This document shows positions 43,048 to 52,641 of a DNA stretch of 64,000 bases, piece by piece. Below the pieces are notes generated by a model. It had not been told where the DNA came from. It ran no database searches and worked only from the letters and a program-made list of their open reading frames with translations. The position numbers and the translations under genes were made by a program. This stretch comes from an uncultured Robinsoniella sp. (lineage in GTDB: Bacteria > Bacillota > Clostridia > Lachnospirales > Lachnospiraceae), in the NCBI GenBank assembly GCA_900539655.1, contig UQCR01000003.1, positions 82,238-146,237 on the forward strand, in the 5' to 3' direction. Numbering within the stretch: the stretch's first letter is position 1; each line of letters begins with the position of its first letter.

Positions 43048-44487
43048 ATGGAAAAAAATTATTCGGAAGAAGAAGCTAAGAAAATATTAAATGAAGATAT
43101 CACAACAACAAAGATCGTAGACCAGAAAATGAATCAGGCATATCAGGAGATACGAAGTAAAAAAACCGGAAGAGGTAAGCATCGTACTTATAAGAAAGTG
43201 GTAGTGGCGGCGGCAGCAGCAGCGCTGATCGCAACAACATCCTTAGTGGCACTGGCGGCTAATGGATTTTTCCAAAAGGAAGTAGTGGAGAGCAATGATT
43301 CTGTATCATATAAGTTTACGGTTGACTATGAATTAAGCAGTAATAAAATAGATGTGAAGCCGGGGTATCTGCCGGAAGGGTATACAACTGAATTTGCAGA
43401 AAATAAATTCTGTAAAGAGGATAGCTGGGGAAATGGAATTTCCATCATACCGATGAGTACAGCGGATATCAAACGGATAAACAACGAGTTTTCTGTGGAC
43501 AAGATTGAAAATGTAGAAAAGACCACGCTAAATGGGATGGAAGCCCATGTCATTACCGTAAAGGAAGCGGAAAAATACAGAAGGGGAAACTGTGTGCTCC
43601 TGTTTAACCCTGAGGATGGTTATGTCATTGAGGTTTGGGGTTATTATGACGTTCCGGTTGATGAATTAAAGAAAGTGGCAGACCAGCTTAAAATAGAAAA
43701 ATCTCAGGATGAAACAGTAGCACTCCCGACGGCGGAAGAAGTGGAAAAAGAAAAGGGAATGCAGCAGGAAGACCAGAAATGGGAGGAAAAATACCAGCAG
43801 GCGAAAGAAGCAGGGGTTGGAGATGACAGGATTGTGCCCATAGGGCAGGAAATAAAAGCCCAGGATTTTGATAATGAAGAGATTACCGCTGTAGGCGATG
43901 GTTTCAATAAACTTGGATATACCATTGAGAATGCAAAATATGTTGATTCCATTGCAGATTATCCAAAAGAAAACTTCTATAATTACGATGAGGATATTGC
44001 ATCCTGCCTGAACGAAGATGGCAGCCTGCGTGAACATCTCCGCCAGGAGCTGGGTGAGGACGGCAGACTGAAAATAGATGAAAGCACAGAGGAATTAGTG
44101 GGAAGTAAATTCCTGGTAGTGGATGTACAGGTAAAAAATTATGCGGATAAATCCGTAAATGCACCTTTATACCTGAGTACTGCAAGGCTTCAGTCCCGCG
44201 GAGACGGAACTTATGATATGGATAGCAAATGGGAAAGTATGGCTGTTCCCATGGAGAATTGGCCTAGTCTGGAAGGACCGGTCTACTTTGACAAGCCGCA
44301 AAATGTGGATGGCAATGATAGAATTCATCAATTTTTCTACCGTACCATGCAGCCGGGTGAAACGTTAAATTATACGCTGATATATGTGGTGGACGAGGAT
44401 ATGACGGAGGAAATATTCCTGGCACCGCCAATTACCAGCCAAGATGCGGAACTGACAACGGAATATTTTTCCTTAAAAACTAATTGA
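43048..44487 (+). CDS. Probable membrane anti-sigma factor (DUF4367-like)
   Basis: The 479-residue protein has a short cytosolic N-terminus (residues 1-48), one membrane helix (about 50-70, AAAAALIATTSLVALAA) and a long extracellular region. Following an ECF gene, it should sequester the sigma factor via its N-terminus and sense outside (inference). The extracellular part has DUF4367-like PGYLPEGYTTEFAENKFCKE and a second, unrecognised domain from about 240. AAAGGATG precedes the ATG. Its stop codon overlaps the -35 of the next promoter. Confidence 0.75.
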   Translation: MEKNYSEEEAKKILNEDITTTKIVDQKMNQAYQEIRSKKTGRGKHRTYKKVVVAAAAAALIATTSLVALAANGFFQKEVVESNDSVSYKFTVDYELSSNKIDVKPGYLPEGYTTEFAENKFCKEDSWGNGISIIPMSTADIKRINNEFSVDKIENVEKTTLNGMEAHVITVKEAEKYRRGNCVLLFNPEDGYVIEVWGYYDVPVDELKKVADQLKIEKSQDETVALPTAEEVEKEKGMQQEDQKWEEKYQQAKEAGVGDDRIVPIGQEIKAQDFDNEEITAVGDGFNKLGYTIENAKYVDSIADYPKENFYNYDEDIASCLNEDGSLREHLRQELGEDGRLKIDESTEELVGSKFLVVDVQVKNYADKSVNAPLYLSTARLQSRGDGTYDMDSKWESMAVPMENWPSLEGPVYFDKPQNVDGNDRIHQFFYRTMQPGETLNYTLIYVVDEDMTEEIFLAPPITSQDAELTTEYFSLKTN

Positions 44488-44512
44488 CAATTTTTGAAAG
44501 AAGTGATATTGT
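44484..44512 (+). promoter_or_regulatory. Promoter of the leuA T-box transcript
   Basis: TTGACA and TATTGT, spacing 17 bp. The -35 overlaps the stop codon of the anti-sigma gene. Confidence 0.5.
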
Positions 44513-44524
44513 TAGTATTATAGT

Positions 44525-44856
44525 TGATAAGAGTAAATGCAATGAAGAGGAATAGTACAATTATTTCTGATTACAGAAAGCTGTCGGTTGATGCGAGACA
44601 GTTGAGGAAGGAATTGGAACTCACCTTGGAGCGGCTGCCCCAAATTCTTAATAAAGTTTAAATGCTGGATAGAGAAAAGTAGACGCAGACGGAACCCCAA
44701 CCGTTATCTGGGCAGGATATAAGATTCGATGGAATCCGTATCTGATGAGTGTATGAAGAAATTCATAAAATAGAGTGGTACCGCGCAAGACAAGTATATT
44801 TTAGTCTTTCGTCTCTAAATGACAACAGGATTGTCAGGAGACGAAAGGCTTTTTTG
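44525..44856 (+). ncRNA. T-box riboswitch for leuA (specifier CTC, Leu)
   Basis: The leader has the stem I elements (GAAGAGGAATAGTA, GGTTGATGCGAG), then GAACTCACCTTGGAG with specifier CTC at 44620-44622 (a Leu codon). The T-box AGAGTGGTACCGCG is at 44772-44785, followed by terminator TTTCGTCTC/GAGACGAAA with a T-run at 44850. Uncharged tRNA-Leu should antiterminate leuA. Confidence 0.9.
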
Positions 44857-44990
44857 TTTCCAAAAATACGTTGTTATCTAACATTTAACAATTGCAGACG
44901 ATTATCAACATATAAATGGAACAGTTGGAACTGCATTGCCACAATGACCGGCAATGCTACTACGCAAAAAAAGAAAAGGAGATCAGAAAT

Positions 44991-46652
44991 ATGAAAAATG
45001 TGAATAAGTACACAAGGCAGTACTTTATGCCGCCGGTAAATGCAATGAACTGGGCAAAGAAAGACCATATTGAAAAAGCGCCAATCTGGTGCAGCGTTGA
45101 TTTAAGAGATGGAAATCAGGCATTGATTGTACCTATGTCATTGGATCAGAAGATTGAATTCTTCAAGCTGTTAGTAAAAGTTGGATTTAAAGAAATTGAA
45201 GTTGGATTTCCGGCAGCATCGGATACCGAATATCAGTTTTTGCGGGCTTTAATTGAAAAAGATTTAATACCTGATGATGTTACAATCCAGGTACTGACAC
45301 AGGCGAGAGAGCACATTATCCGTAAGACCTTTGAAGCGCTTAAAGGAGCAAAAAAGGCAGTGGTCCACGTATATAACTCAACTTCCCAGGCCCAAAGAGA
45401 ACAGGTATTTAAGAAATCCAAAGAAGAGATTCTGAATATTGCAGTTGAAGGTGCAGCATTATTGAAAAAACTTGCATCAGAGACAGAAGGCAATTTCTCT
45501 TTTGAATACAGCCCTGAGAGTTTTACAGGAACAGAAGTAGAATATTCCCTGGAAGTGTGCAATGCTGTATTGGATGTATGGCAGCCAACTCCCGACAGTA
45601 AAGTGATCATCAATTTGCCAAGTACGGTACAGCACTCTATGCCTCACGTTTACGCAAGCCAGATTGAATATATGTGTGATAATATGAAATATCGGGAAAA
45701 TGTCATTGTATCCCTGCATCCGCACAATGACAGAGGATGCGGCGTATCTGATGCAGAAATGGGTATTTTGGCAGGTGCCGACAGAATCGAAGGTACATTG
45801 TTCGGAAATGGAGAGCGTACCGGTAATGTGGATATCGTAACACTGGCAATGAACATGTACTCCCAGGGTGTGGATCCGGAACTTGACTTTAGTGATATGC
45901 CGGCCATCTGTGAAGCATATGAGGAGTTCACGGGAATGAAGATTGATATGAGAAGCCCATACAGCGGCGCACTGGTATTTGCAGCATTCTCCGGTTCCCA
46001 TCAGGATGCAATTGCCAAGGGTATGAAATACCGTGAAGACCATGACTGTGCCCAGTGGACAGTTCCATATCTGCCAATTGATCCTACCGATGTTGGAAGA
46101 CACTACGAAGCAGATGTTATCCGCATTAACAGCCAGTCCGGAAAAGGCGGCATTGGATATATTCTGGAACAGAATTTTGGCCTGAATTTACCAGCAAAGA
46201 TGAGAGAAGCCATGGGATATGCAGCGAAGTCTGTGTCAGACGAACAGCACAAAGAACTTATGCCGGAAGAAATCTTCCAGTTGTTCAAGGACAAATTCGA
46301 AGACATTGCAACGCCATACAATATTACGGAAGTACACTTCAAACAGCATAATGGCATCATAGCAGAAGTGGTTGTGGATGTAAACGGAGAAAGCCGTACT
46401 GCAATAGCAGCCGGAAACGGTCGTCTGAACGCAGTAAGCAATGCTCTTAAGAAACAATTCCGTCTGGAATATGATTTAATTACTTACCAGGAACATGCAT
46501 TAGAACAGAGCTCCAGCTCCAAAGCAATCGCTTATGTGGGCATCCGTAACAAAGCCGGGGAACTTTTCTGGGGTGCAGGCGTAGACCAGGATATTATCCA
46601 GGCATCCATTCATGCGTTAGTTACTGCAATTAATAATATGGTGGCAGAATAA
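44991..46652 (+). CDS. leuA: 2-isopropylmalate synthase
   Basis: The 553-residue enzyme (LeuA2 length) has the catalytic SVDLRDGNQAL, metal/substrate SLHPHNDRGCGVSDAE and FGNGERTGNVDIVT, and a C-terminal LeuA dimer/regulatory domain (about 430-550). It makes 2-isopropylmalate from acetyl-CoA and 2-oxoisovalerate. Start ATG 44991 after AAAAGGAG. It is under the Leu T-box, and a terminator follows. leuCD lie 15 kb away. Confidence 0.94.
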   Translation: MKNVNKYTRQYFMPPVNAMNWAKKDHIEKAPIWCSVDLRDGNQALIVPMSLDQKIEFFKLLVKVGFKEIEVGFPAASDTEYQFLRALIEKDLIPDDVTIQVLTQAREHIIRKTFEALKGAKKAVVHVYNSTSQAQREQVFKKSKEEILNIAVEGAALLKKLASETEGNFSFEYSPESFTGTEVEYSLEVCNAVLDVWQPTPDSKVIINLPSTVQHSMPHVYASQIEYMCDNMKYRENVIVSLHPHNDRGCGVSDAEMGILAGADRIEGTLFGNGERTGNVDIVTLAMNMYSQGVDPELDFSDMPAICEAYEEFTGMKIDMRSPYSGALVFAAFSGSHQDAIAKGMKYREDHDCAQWTVPYLPIDPTDVGRHYEADVIRINSQSGKGGIGYILEQNFGLNLPAKMREAMGYAAKSVSDEQHKELMPEEIFQLFKDKFEDIATPYNITEVHFKQHNGIIAEVVVDVNGESRTAIAAGNGRLNAVSNALKKQFRLEYDLITYQEHALEQSSSSKAIAYVGIRNKAGELFWGAGVDQDIIQASIHALVTAINNMVAE

Positions 46653-46674
46653 TAGCTTTAAATATTTAAGATAG

Positions 46675-46724
46675 AAAAGCCTTGATATCTATGATTTTTT
46701 CATAAATATAAAGGCTTTTTCTAT
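46675..46724 (+). terminator. leuA terminator
   Basis: AAAAGCCTT pairs with AAGGCTTTT around a 27-nt loop, followed by T residues. Confidence 0.65.
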
Positions 46725-46776
46725 GCCGGATAATTATATCAGGCATATTTGAATCTGTAAAGAAATATAATAATGA

Positions 46777-46965
46777 TCAGATGAGTCCGTTGTCTTTACA
46801 CAGTGCTTCTATACTGCGGTCATAGGTAGCTTCTGCTTCAGCTGAGAAGAAGCATCCGGGAACGCCTTCGTTGTGATCCCGGTGATGTGCCACACACTCA
46901 CAGCATTTACCGTGGCGCGGGCAGTCATATGTACAGGTACAAGGTCTTTTATTCGTACAACCCAT
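46777..46965 (-). CDS. DUF6485-like Cys-rich small protein
   Basis: The 62-residue protein is dominated by CTCTYDCPRHGKCCECVAHHRDHNEGVPGCFF, a Cys/His cluster I associate with DUF6485. It probably binds metal; no function known. AAGGAGGACT precedes the ATG. The protein at 17136 shares the core with a different extension. Confidence 0.85.
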   Translation of the reverse strand: MGCTNKRPCTCTYDCPRHGKCCECVAHHRDHNEGVPGCFFSAEAEATYDRSIEALCKDNGLI

Positions 46966-47076
46966 TTGAAAGTCCTCCTTATCTTTTGTTGATATATTTT
47001 ATCAGTAATACTATGAAAAAGCAAGTTTTTAACTGCTGAGAGCAAGTATTTCTCTGATGAGGCCATTAAATAAATA

Positions 47077-47100
47077 GAGAGGAGCAGCAGGCCCCTCTCT
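47077..47100 (-). terminator. Terminator after the DUF1540 gene
   Basis: On the minus strand AGAGAGGGG pairs with CCTCTCT and is followed by ATTTATTT. Confidence 0.6.
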
Positions 47101-47110
47101 GATAAAATAT

Positions 47111-47272
47111 TTATTTGCTTTTGTTTACGAAAGATTCGCAGTCTGTACATTCGATTTTAGTTGGGTTAGATTCGTGTGTTCCAACTTTAATAGCGTTGAG
47201 TGTACAGTAGTTTTCTGTTTCAGCATGATGAGTACAATTGTTTACGGAACATTTAATAGATTCGTTTTTCAT
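47111..47272 (-). CDS. DUF1540-domain small protein
   Basis: The 53-residue protein has CSVNNCTHH...YCTLNAIKVG...CTDCESF, the six-Cys DUF1540 pattern (likely metal-binding). Start at ATG 47272 (MKNESIKC) after AAGGAGGTG; 14 codons upstream in frame are leader. Its strong SD suggests good expression; the function is unknown. Confidence 0.9.
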   Translation of the reverse strand: MKNESIKCSVNNCTHHAETENYCTLNAIKVGTHESNPTKIECTDCESFVNKSK

Positions 47273-47705
47273 AATTTTCACCTCCTTGATAATGGTACTA
47301 AATAGTTTGCACATTAATTAAAATATTATACCGGATGTGTAAGAAAAATCTTTCCATAATGAGAAAAGCCGCAATTCGTAAGAAATAAATTTTGCAGAAT
47401 AACCGACAGACAAATCCAGCAAATTACAAAATTATATAAAATATTTCAAAATAATTAAATTGTTTCAAAAATATTACTGAGTGATTAAATAGGCATTAAA
47501 ATGCCCAAAAACAAAGGGGTTTAGAGAAAAATGTTGTAAAATGTAGAAAAATAATCCATAAAAATGGAAAAAAGCTGGGAAAAAGAACTGGCAATATTTA
47601 ATGAAAATACATATAAAATCACCTATATAAATGTATAAAATGCACATAGATACAATGTGATGAAAAAATGTACATGTAAGATATTACAAAAATATGAATT
47701 CATGC
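47273..47705. other. AT-rich intergenic region, no gene seen
   Basis: About 430 bp of very AT-rich DNA with a small hairpin GGCATTAAAATGCC (47490-47503) but no frame with an RBS. It carries upstream regulatory DNA for the divergent DUF1540 and SleB-like genes. Confidence 0.6.
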
Positions 47706-47734
47706 TTGACACATTCTTTTCTTTTCAATATAAT
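47706..47734 (+). promoter_or_regulatory. Consensus promoter of the SleB-like hydrolase
   Basis: TTGACA and TATAAT with exactly 17 bp between them, 112 bases before the ATG, giving a leader of about 100 nt. Confidence 0.8.
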
Positions 47735-47845
47735 TGCAATACACAGACAAGCGAGGGGGCTATGTGTAAATTGTTTTGTTTTTAAATATTTAAAAATATA
47801 ATTATAAAGGGGAGCAATTATTTTAGGAAAGATGAGGAACGCCGT

Positions 47846-48697
47846 ATGTGGCTGTTAAAATCGCTAGTTAGGAAGTTGTACAAATTAAAAAAATATTTGT
47901 TCAGACGAAGATACCGCGGATGCCGCATTAATTGCGTAGCTGCTACTTTTGTTGCAGTTATAAGTACTGTAGTCCTGCTCTGTGCAGTCGGCTTCAGTGA
48001 TGGCGGTAAGAACAAGGTATATGCCGTTACACAACAGAATGCGGTTACAGACGAAGCACCGCAAAAGGCGAAAGATAAAAAGTTCCAGGCAGGCCTTATG
48101 GGTATCATGAACTGTATATCCAGTATGGAAGAACTGTCCAGGTCTTCAAAAGCACAGGAAGTATCAGGAGCAGGAGAGGAAGTACTGGTGGGAGCATCCA
48201 AAGCCAGCAGGAGAGAAGTAAACAGGATGACGATTGAAAAGGGCATGGAGCCTGCGGGAACAGTTGGCTATAGTGCATCACAGATTGTGAAGGACAACCA
48301 TATGCCTGTAGAAGATTACGATGCACTCCTTCGCATTGTGGAAGCGGAAGCAACCGGCGGGGATATGAAAAGTAAGATTCTGGTTGCAAACGTAGTACTT
48401 AACAGAGTAAAAAACAGTCATTTTCCGGATAGTATTTATGACGTTGTATGGGAACGGGTTAACGGTGATCCGCAGTTTTCTCCAACGGCAGACGGAAGAA
48501 TTGACAGTGTTACAATTTCGGATGAAACAATCGAAGCCGTTGACCGTGCTTTGAATGGTGAAGATTATTCAGAAGGAGCATTGTACTTTATTGCAAGATC
48601 CAGTGCAGACCAGATCAATGTCAACTGGTTTGATACTAAATTACAGAAATTGTTCGTGTATGGCGGACATGAATTTTTTACATACGAAGGTTATTGA
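47846..48697 (+). CDS. SleB-like cell-wall hydrolase
   Basis: The 283-residue protein has an Arg/Lys-rich N-terminus, one membrane helix (about 28-50) and a Hydrolase_2 (SleB-type) C-terminal domain: LLRIVEAEATGGDMKSKILVANVVLNRVKNSHFPDSIYDVVWE, QFSPTADGRI and ALYFIARSS. SleB enzymes are lytic transglycosylases of spore cortex; the membrane anchor suggests a vegetative or forespore surface role. GAGGAAC precedes the ATG. A terminator follows, and thrC is separate. Confidence 0.88.
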   Translation: MWLLKSLVRKLYKLKKYLFRRRYRGCRINCVAATFVAVISTVVLLCAVGFSDGGKNKVYAVTQQNAVTDEAPQKAKDKKFQAGLMGIMNCISSMEELSRSSKAQEVSGAGEEVLVGASKASRREVNRMTIEKGMEPAGTVGYSASQIVKDNHMPVEDYDALLRIVEAEATGGDMKSKILVANVVLNRVKNSHFPDSIYDVVWERVNGDPQFSPTADGRIDSVTISDETIEAVDRALNGEDYSEGALYFIARSSADQINVNWFDTKLQKLFVYGGHEFFTYEGY

Positions 48698-48702
48698 TAA
48701 AT

Positions 48703-48735
48703 GGCGGCTGCGTTTTTGTGCAGCTGCCTTTTTTC
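48703..48735 (+). terminator. Terminator after the SleB-like gene
   Basis: GGCGGCTGC pairs with GCAGCTGCC, followed by six T. Confidence 0.85.
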
Positions 48736-48813
48736 GGCTTGTGTACTTTCAAAAGGTATGCTATAATCTGTACTTAAAGAATATAATTTAAACCAATGTA
48801 AAGGATGAAGACG

Positions 48814-50301
48814 ATGGATTTGTTATACAAAAGTACGAGAAGTAATGAAACTGCAGTAACAGCTTCCCAGGCAATTTTAAAGGGATTATCCGCAGACGGT
48901 GGGCTATTTGTTCCATCCGCTATTCCTGCATTAGATGTGGATATGGAGACTTTGGCAGGTATGAGCTACACAGAGACGGCATATGAAGTTATGAAGCTGT
49001 TTTTTACGGACTTTACGGAAGAAGAGTTAAAATCCTGTATTGCCAAAGCTTACGATGAAAAGTTTGATACTACTGAGATTGCACCGATTAAGAAAGAAGA
49101 CGGCGCTTACTATCTGGAGCTGTTTCATGGTGCAACCATTGCATTTAAAGATATGGCACTTTCAATTCTGCCTCATTTGCTTACGACTTCTGCGAAAAAA
49201 AATAATGTGGAAAATGAAATCGTAATTCTGACTGCTACCTCAGGGGATACCGGTAAAGCTGCGCTGGCTGGTTTTGCTGATGTTCCGGGAACCAGAATTG
49301 TTGTATTCTATCCCAAAGACGGTGTAAGCCCTATCCAGGAAAAGCAAATGGTTACCCAGAAGGGTGCGAATACTTTTGTTGTGGGCATTAACGGAAACTT
49401 CGATGATGCACAGACAGGTGTAAAGAATATATTTGGAGATAAGGAGCTGGAAGCACAGATGGCAGCTGCCGGATTCCAGTTTTCTTCGGCTAATTCAATT
49501 AATATCGGTCGTCTGGTTCCCCAGGTGGTTTATTATGTATATGCCTATGCAAAACTATATGCTTCAAAAGAAATAGATAAAGCTGAAAAGATCAACGTAG
49601 TTGTGCCAACGGGTAACTTTGGAAATATCCTGGCTGCATATTACGCTAAAAATATGGGGGTACCTATTGACAAGCTGATTTGTGCCTCTAATGACAACAA
49701 AGTGCTGTATGATTTCTTTGCAACCGGTACATATGACAGAAACCGTGAATTTATCCTTACTACATCACCATCTATGGATATTCTGATTTCCAGTAACCTG
49801 GAACGGTTGATCTATAAAATTGCCGGAGAAGATGCGGATAAGAATCTTGAAATGATGGCAGCCCTTGGCAAAGAAGGAAAGTATGACATTACTGATGAAA
49901 TGAAAGCTCAGTTGTCGGATTTTTATGGAAATTATGCTACAGAAGAAGAGACGGCACAGGAAATTGCTTCTGTATTCCGTAAAACAGGATATATCATGGA
50001 TACACATACGGCAGTAGCTTCCTGTGTATTTAGGAAATATGAAGCAGAGAACAGGGATCATAACAAGTCCATTATTGCGTCTACGGCAAGTCCTTATAAA
50101 TTTACTAGGAGCGTTATGGATGCAATTGATATGAAGTATGATGCTATGACAGATTTTGAACTGGTGGATGAGCTCTGCAAACTTTCAAAAGTAAAAGTTC
50201 CGGATGCTATTGAAGAGATCAGAACAGCTCCCGTACTTCACGATACTGTTGTAGAAGTAAATGAGATGAAAGACATCGTGAAAAAGTTCTTAAATATGTA
50301 A
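48814..50301 (+). CDS. thrC: Threonine synthase
   Basis: The 495-residue enzyme begins LYKSTRSNETAVTASQAILKGLSADGGLFVP and has the PLP lysine K112 in HGATIAFKDMAL, TATSGDTGKAAL and VPTGNFGNILAAY. It converts O-phosphohomoserine to threonine. I choose ATG 48814 because AAAGGATG lies at proper distance; ATG 48805 is too close. A three-helix membrane protein follows 29 bp later. Confidence 0.94.
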   Translation: MDLLYKSTRSNETAVTASQAILKGLSADGGLFVPSAIPALDVDMETLAGMSYTETAYEVMKLFFTDFTEEELKSCIAKAYDEKFDTTEIAPIKKEDGAYYLELFHGATIAFKDMALSILPHLLTTSAKKNNVENEIVILTATSGDTGKAALAGFADVPGTRIVVFYPKDGVSPIQEKQMVTQKGANTFVVGINGNFDDAQTGVKNIFGDKELEAQMAAAGFQFSSANSINIGRLVPQVVYYVYAYAKLYASKEIDKAEKINVVVPTGNFGNILAAYYAKNMGVPIDKLICASNDNKVLYDFFATGTYDRNREFILTTSPSMDILISSNLERLIYKIAGEDADKNLEMMAALGKEGKYDITDEMKAQLSDFYGNYATEEETAQEIASVFRKTGYIMDTHTAVASCVFRKYEAENRDHNKSIIASTASPYKFTRSVMDAIDMKYDAMTDFELVDELCKLSKVKVPDAIEEIRTAPVLHDTVVEVNEMKDIVKKFLNM

Positions 50302-50330
50302 GCGGAGTCTTGGAAAGGTAGGATTTTGTT

Positions 50331-50675
50331 ATGGATAGTATGTACATGCTCATGGATTTGCTTTTCGTAGGCTGCGGCGTATACGTTTTATATGCTTATT
50401 ATCTGATGAAAACAAAGGGTGAGATTAAAGAAAATGTTTTGTTATCCAGAGATATCTCAGTTTCAAAGTGTAAAGATAAAGCGGGATACATCAAATATAT
50501 GACACCAAGGCTTTTAGTGTTTGGTATTGTATTGCTGATCATTGGAATTGTGAGCCTCGTTGGTGACTATTTTAAACTTTTAGGATTGGGATCCTTAATC
50601 ATTCTGGCGATCGGATTGATTGTAATGGTATGGTTTGTAATGATTACCAGAAAGTCAATGAAAACGTTCTGGTAA
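50331..50675 (+). CDS. Small membrane protein (114 residues)
   Basis: The protein has three hydrophobic helices (about 5-25, 60-78, 85-107) and a cytosolic loop with ISVSKCKDKAGYIKY. It follows thrC closely and ends in a strong terminator, so it is probably the last gene of a thrC transcript. GGAAAGGTAGG is upstream of the ATG. Function unknown. Confidence 0.75.
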   Translation: MDSMYMLMDLLFVGCGVYVLYAYYLMKTKGEIKENVLLSRDISVSKCKDKAGYIKYMTPRLLVFGIVLLIIGIVSLVGDYFKLLGLGSLIILAIGLIVMVWFVMITRKSMKTFW

Positions 50676-50680
50676 ATATA

Positions 50681-50724
50681 AAAGAGTTTCAACCGCTTAT
50701 CTGGCTGGTTGAAACTCTTTTTAT
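50681..50724. terminator. Terminator of the thrC unit, shared with gltA-type gene
   Basis: AAAGAGTTTCAACC pairs with GGTTGAAACTCTTT, with flanking T on the plus strand. The convergent citrate synthase gene ends 17 bp away. Confidence 0.85.
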
Positions 50725-50740
50725 TATTTATGGAATAAGC

Positions 50741-52111
50741 TTATTCCGCCTCCGGACGTTCGTGAAGCGGTGTATATTCTTTATGTTTTGCAACACTCTT
50801 ATAAGCGGGACGGATAATTTTTCCGTTGTTTGCCAGTTCTTCAATACGATGTGCGCTCCATCCGACAACACGGGCGATTGCAAAGATGGGGGTAAATAAC
50901 TCGGTAGGAAGATCCAGCATGCTGTACACGAATCCACTGTAGAAGTCTACGTTGGCGCTTACGCCTTTATAGATTTTGCGTTCTTCTCCGATTACCTGGG
51001 GAGCCAGACGTTCAATCATGGAATAGAGCTTGAATTCTTCTTCCCGTCCTTTTTCTTTGGAAAGGCTTTCTACAAAGGATTTAAAGATATTTGCTCTTGG
51101 GTCGGACAGAGAGTATACTGCGTGTCCCATACCATAGATCAGACCGGCGTGGTCAAATGCTTCTTTGTTCAACAGCCGTTTCAGGTAATTTTTGATTTCT
51201 TCTTCATCGGACCAGTTTTTTACTGTTTTTTTCATATCTTCAAACATCTTGACTACTTTGATATTAGCTCCGCCATGTTTCGGGCCTTTTAAAGAACCGA
51301 GAGAAGCAGCCATAGAAGAGTAGGTGTCTGTACCGGATGAGGATACCACATGGGTTGTGAAGGTAGAGTTATTACCGCCGCCATGTTCCATATGAAGGAT
51401 CAGTGCAACGTCTAAAATCTTAGCTTCCAGTTTTGTAAATTTACTATTTGGGCGTAAAATATGAAGAATGTTTTCAGCGGTAGATAGTTCCGGCTGGGGT
51501 GAGTGGATAAAAAGGCTGTTGCCATCGTGATAGTGGCTGTATGCCTGGTAGCCATATACAGAAAGCATAGGGAAAAGGCTGATTAACTGCAGGCATTGTC
51601 TTAGGACATTTGGAATGGATACGTCATCTGCCCTGTCATCGTAGGAATATAGTGTCAGGACGCTTCGTGCAAGGGTGTTCATCATATCCTGGCTTGGCGC
51701 TTTCATAATAATATCCCGGACAAAGCTTGTTGGCAGTGTGCGGTATGTAGCAAGCAGGTTGGAAAAATCACGTAACTGCTCTTCCGTAGGAAGTGTCCCG
51801 AAAAGAAGCAGATAAGTTACTTCTTCAAAGCCATAACGATCATCATGTATGAAGCCCTGGACAATATCTTCCACATCGATACCACGGTAGAAGAGTTTAC
51901 CTTCACAAGGAATCATTTCACTGTCCACAACGGTATAGGAGCGGATCTCTGCAATGTCAGTCAGCCCTGCGAGAACACCCTTACCACTTATGTCACGAAG
52001 ACCTCTTTTAACTTCGTATTTCGTGTACAGTTCTGTGTTGATCTGGCTGGTGTCAGTTGCCAGCTTGGAAAGAGCGAGAATATCAGGTGTAATTTCTGAA
52101 TACGTACTCAT
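50741..52111 (-). CDS. Citrate synthase
   Basis: The 456-residue protein has the citrate synthase active-site pieces LHMEHGGGNNSTF, GMGHAVYSLSDPRA and NVDFYSGFVYSM, which hold the two His and the Asp. Substrate could be oxaloacetate or, for methylcitrate types, propionyl-CoA; only the general call is safe. GGAGGAAAC precedes the ATG. Convergent with the thrC unit and upstream of the 6S RNA region. Confidence 0.9.
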   Translation of the reverse strand: MSTYSEITPDILALSKLATDTSQINTELYTKYEVKRGLRDISGKGVLAGLTDIAEIRSYTVVDSEMIPCEGKLFYRGIDVEDIVQGFIHDDRYGFEEVTYLLLFGTLPTEEQLRDFSNLLATYRTLPTSFVRDIIMKAPSQDMMNTLARSVLTLYSYDDRADDVSIPNVLRQCLQLISLFPMLSVYGYQAYSHYHDGNSLFIHSPQPELSTAENILHILRPNSKFTKLEAKILDVALILHMEHGGGNNSTFTTHVVSSSGTDTYSSMAASLGSLKGPKHGGANIKVVKMFEDMKKTVKNWSDEEEIKNYLKRLLNKEAFDHAGLIYGMGHAVYSLSDPRANIFKSFVESLSKEKGREEEFKLYSMIERLAPQVIGEERKIYKGVSANVDFYSGFVYSMLDLPTELFTPIFAIARVVGWSAHRIEELANNGKIIRPAYKSVAKHKEYTPLHERPEAE

Positions 52112-52403
52112 AGTTGTTTCCTCCTGTTCTGTTTTGAGCGTGATTGACTATCGCAGATGAAGTCTTGCATCAAAATAAATTTTCAATCAGGCTCTGATGT
52201 ATTAAAGTATTAAAATCCATTCTTTATCATATCATAAATTGGAAAAGAAAAATAGTAAAATTTTTAAAATATAAAATAAGTATAAAATCAGAATAATAGA
52301 TTGTTAATTACTTGACATCTAAAAATAAAGGTGCGATAATTGAGACCGGTATTTGTGTAAAAATTCATAATTTCTGGTAAATCATTCTTTATTGAATTAT
52401 ATA

Positions 52404-52432
52404 TTGAAATTAGATCAATACTAGAGTATAAT
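52404..52432 (+). promoter_or_regulatory. Promoter of the 6S RNA
   Basis: TTGAAA and TATAAT with 17-bp spacing. The start is expected near 52439, just before the closing stem of the RNA. Confidence 0.7.
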
Positions 52433-52439
52433 ATTGTTA

Positions 52440-52641
52440 TAAAGTTATATATCTTAAGTTACCTGGGGTGTTCGACAATCCTATCATTTTGAACCTACAT
52501 GTACTTTTATGGGATTCCTACATTGCTGTGAAGGATGTCAGGCCACCGATTGCAGTGGAAGACAGATGTCGCAGTTGCGGTTACCCACCTAGCTTTGCTA
52601 GGAGTCAAAAGATAGGAAACGGCACTCTGGGGCTTATAATA
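52440..52641 (+). ncRNA. ssrS: 6S RNA (SsrS-like)
   Basis: The roughly 200-nt RNA has its own promoter and terminator and no reading frame. AAGTT and GGCTT close a long rod (52456-52635), with GGGGTG/CACTCT and CTATC...TTTTGA pairing with TCAAAA...GATAG on the arms. The piece CCTATCATTTTGAACCTACA matches my memory of Firmicutes 6S RNAs. Those mimic an open promoter and bind RNA polymerase. Confirmation needs a covariance model. Confidence 0.75.
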
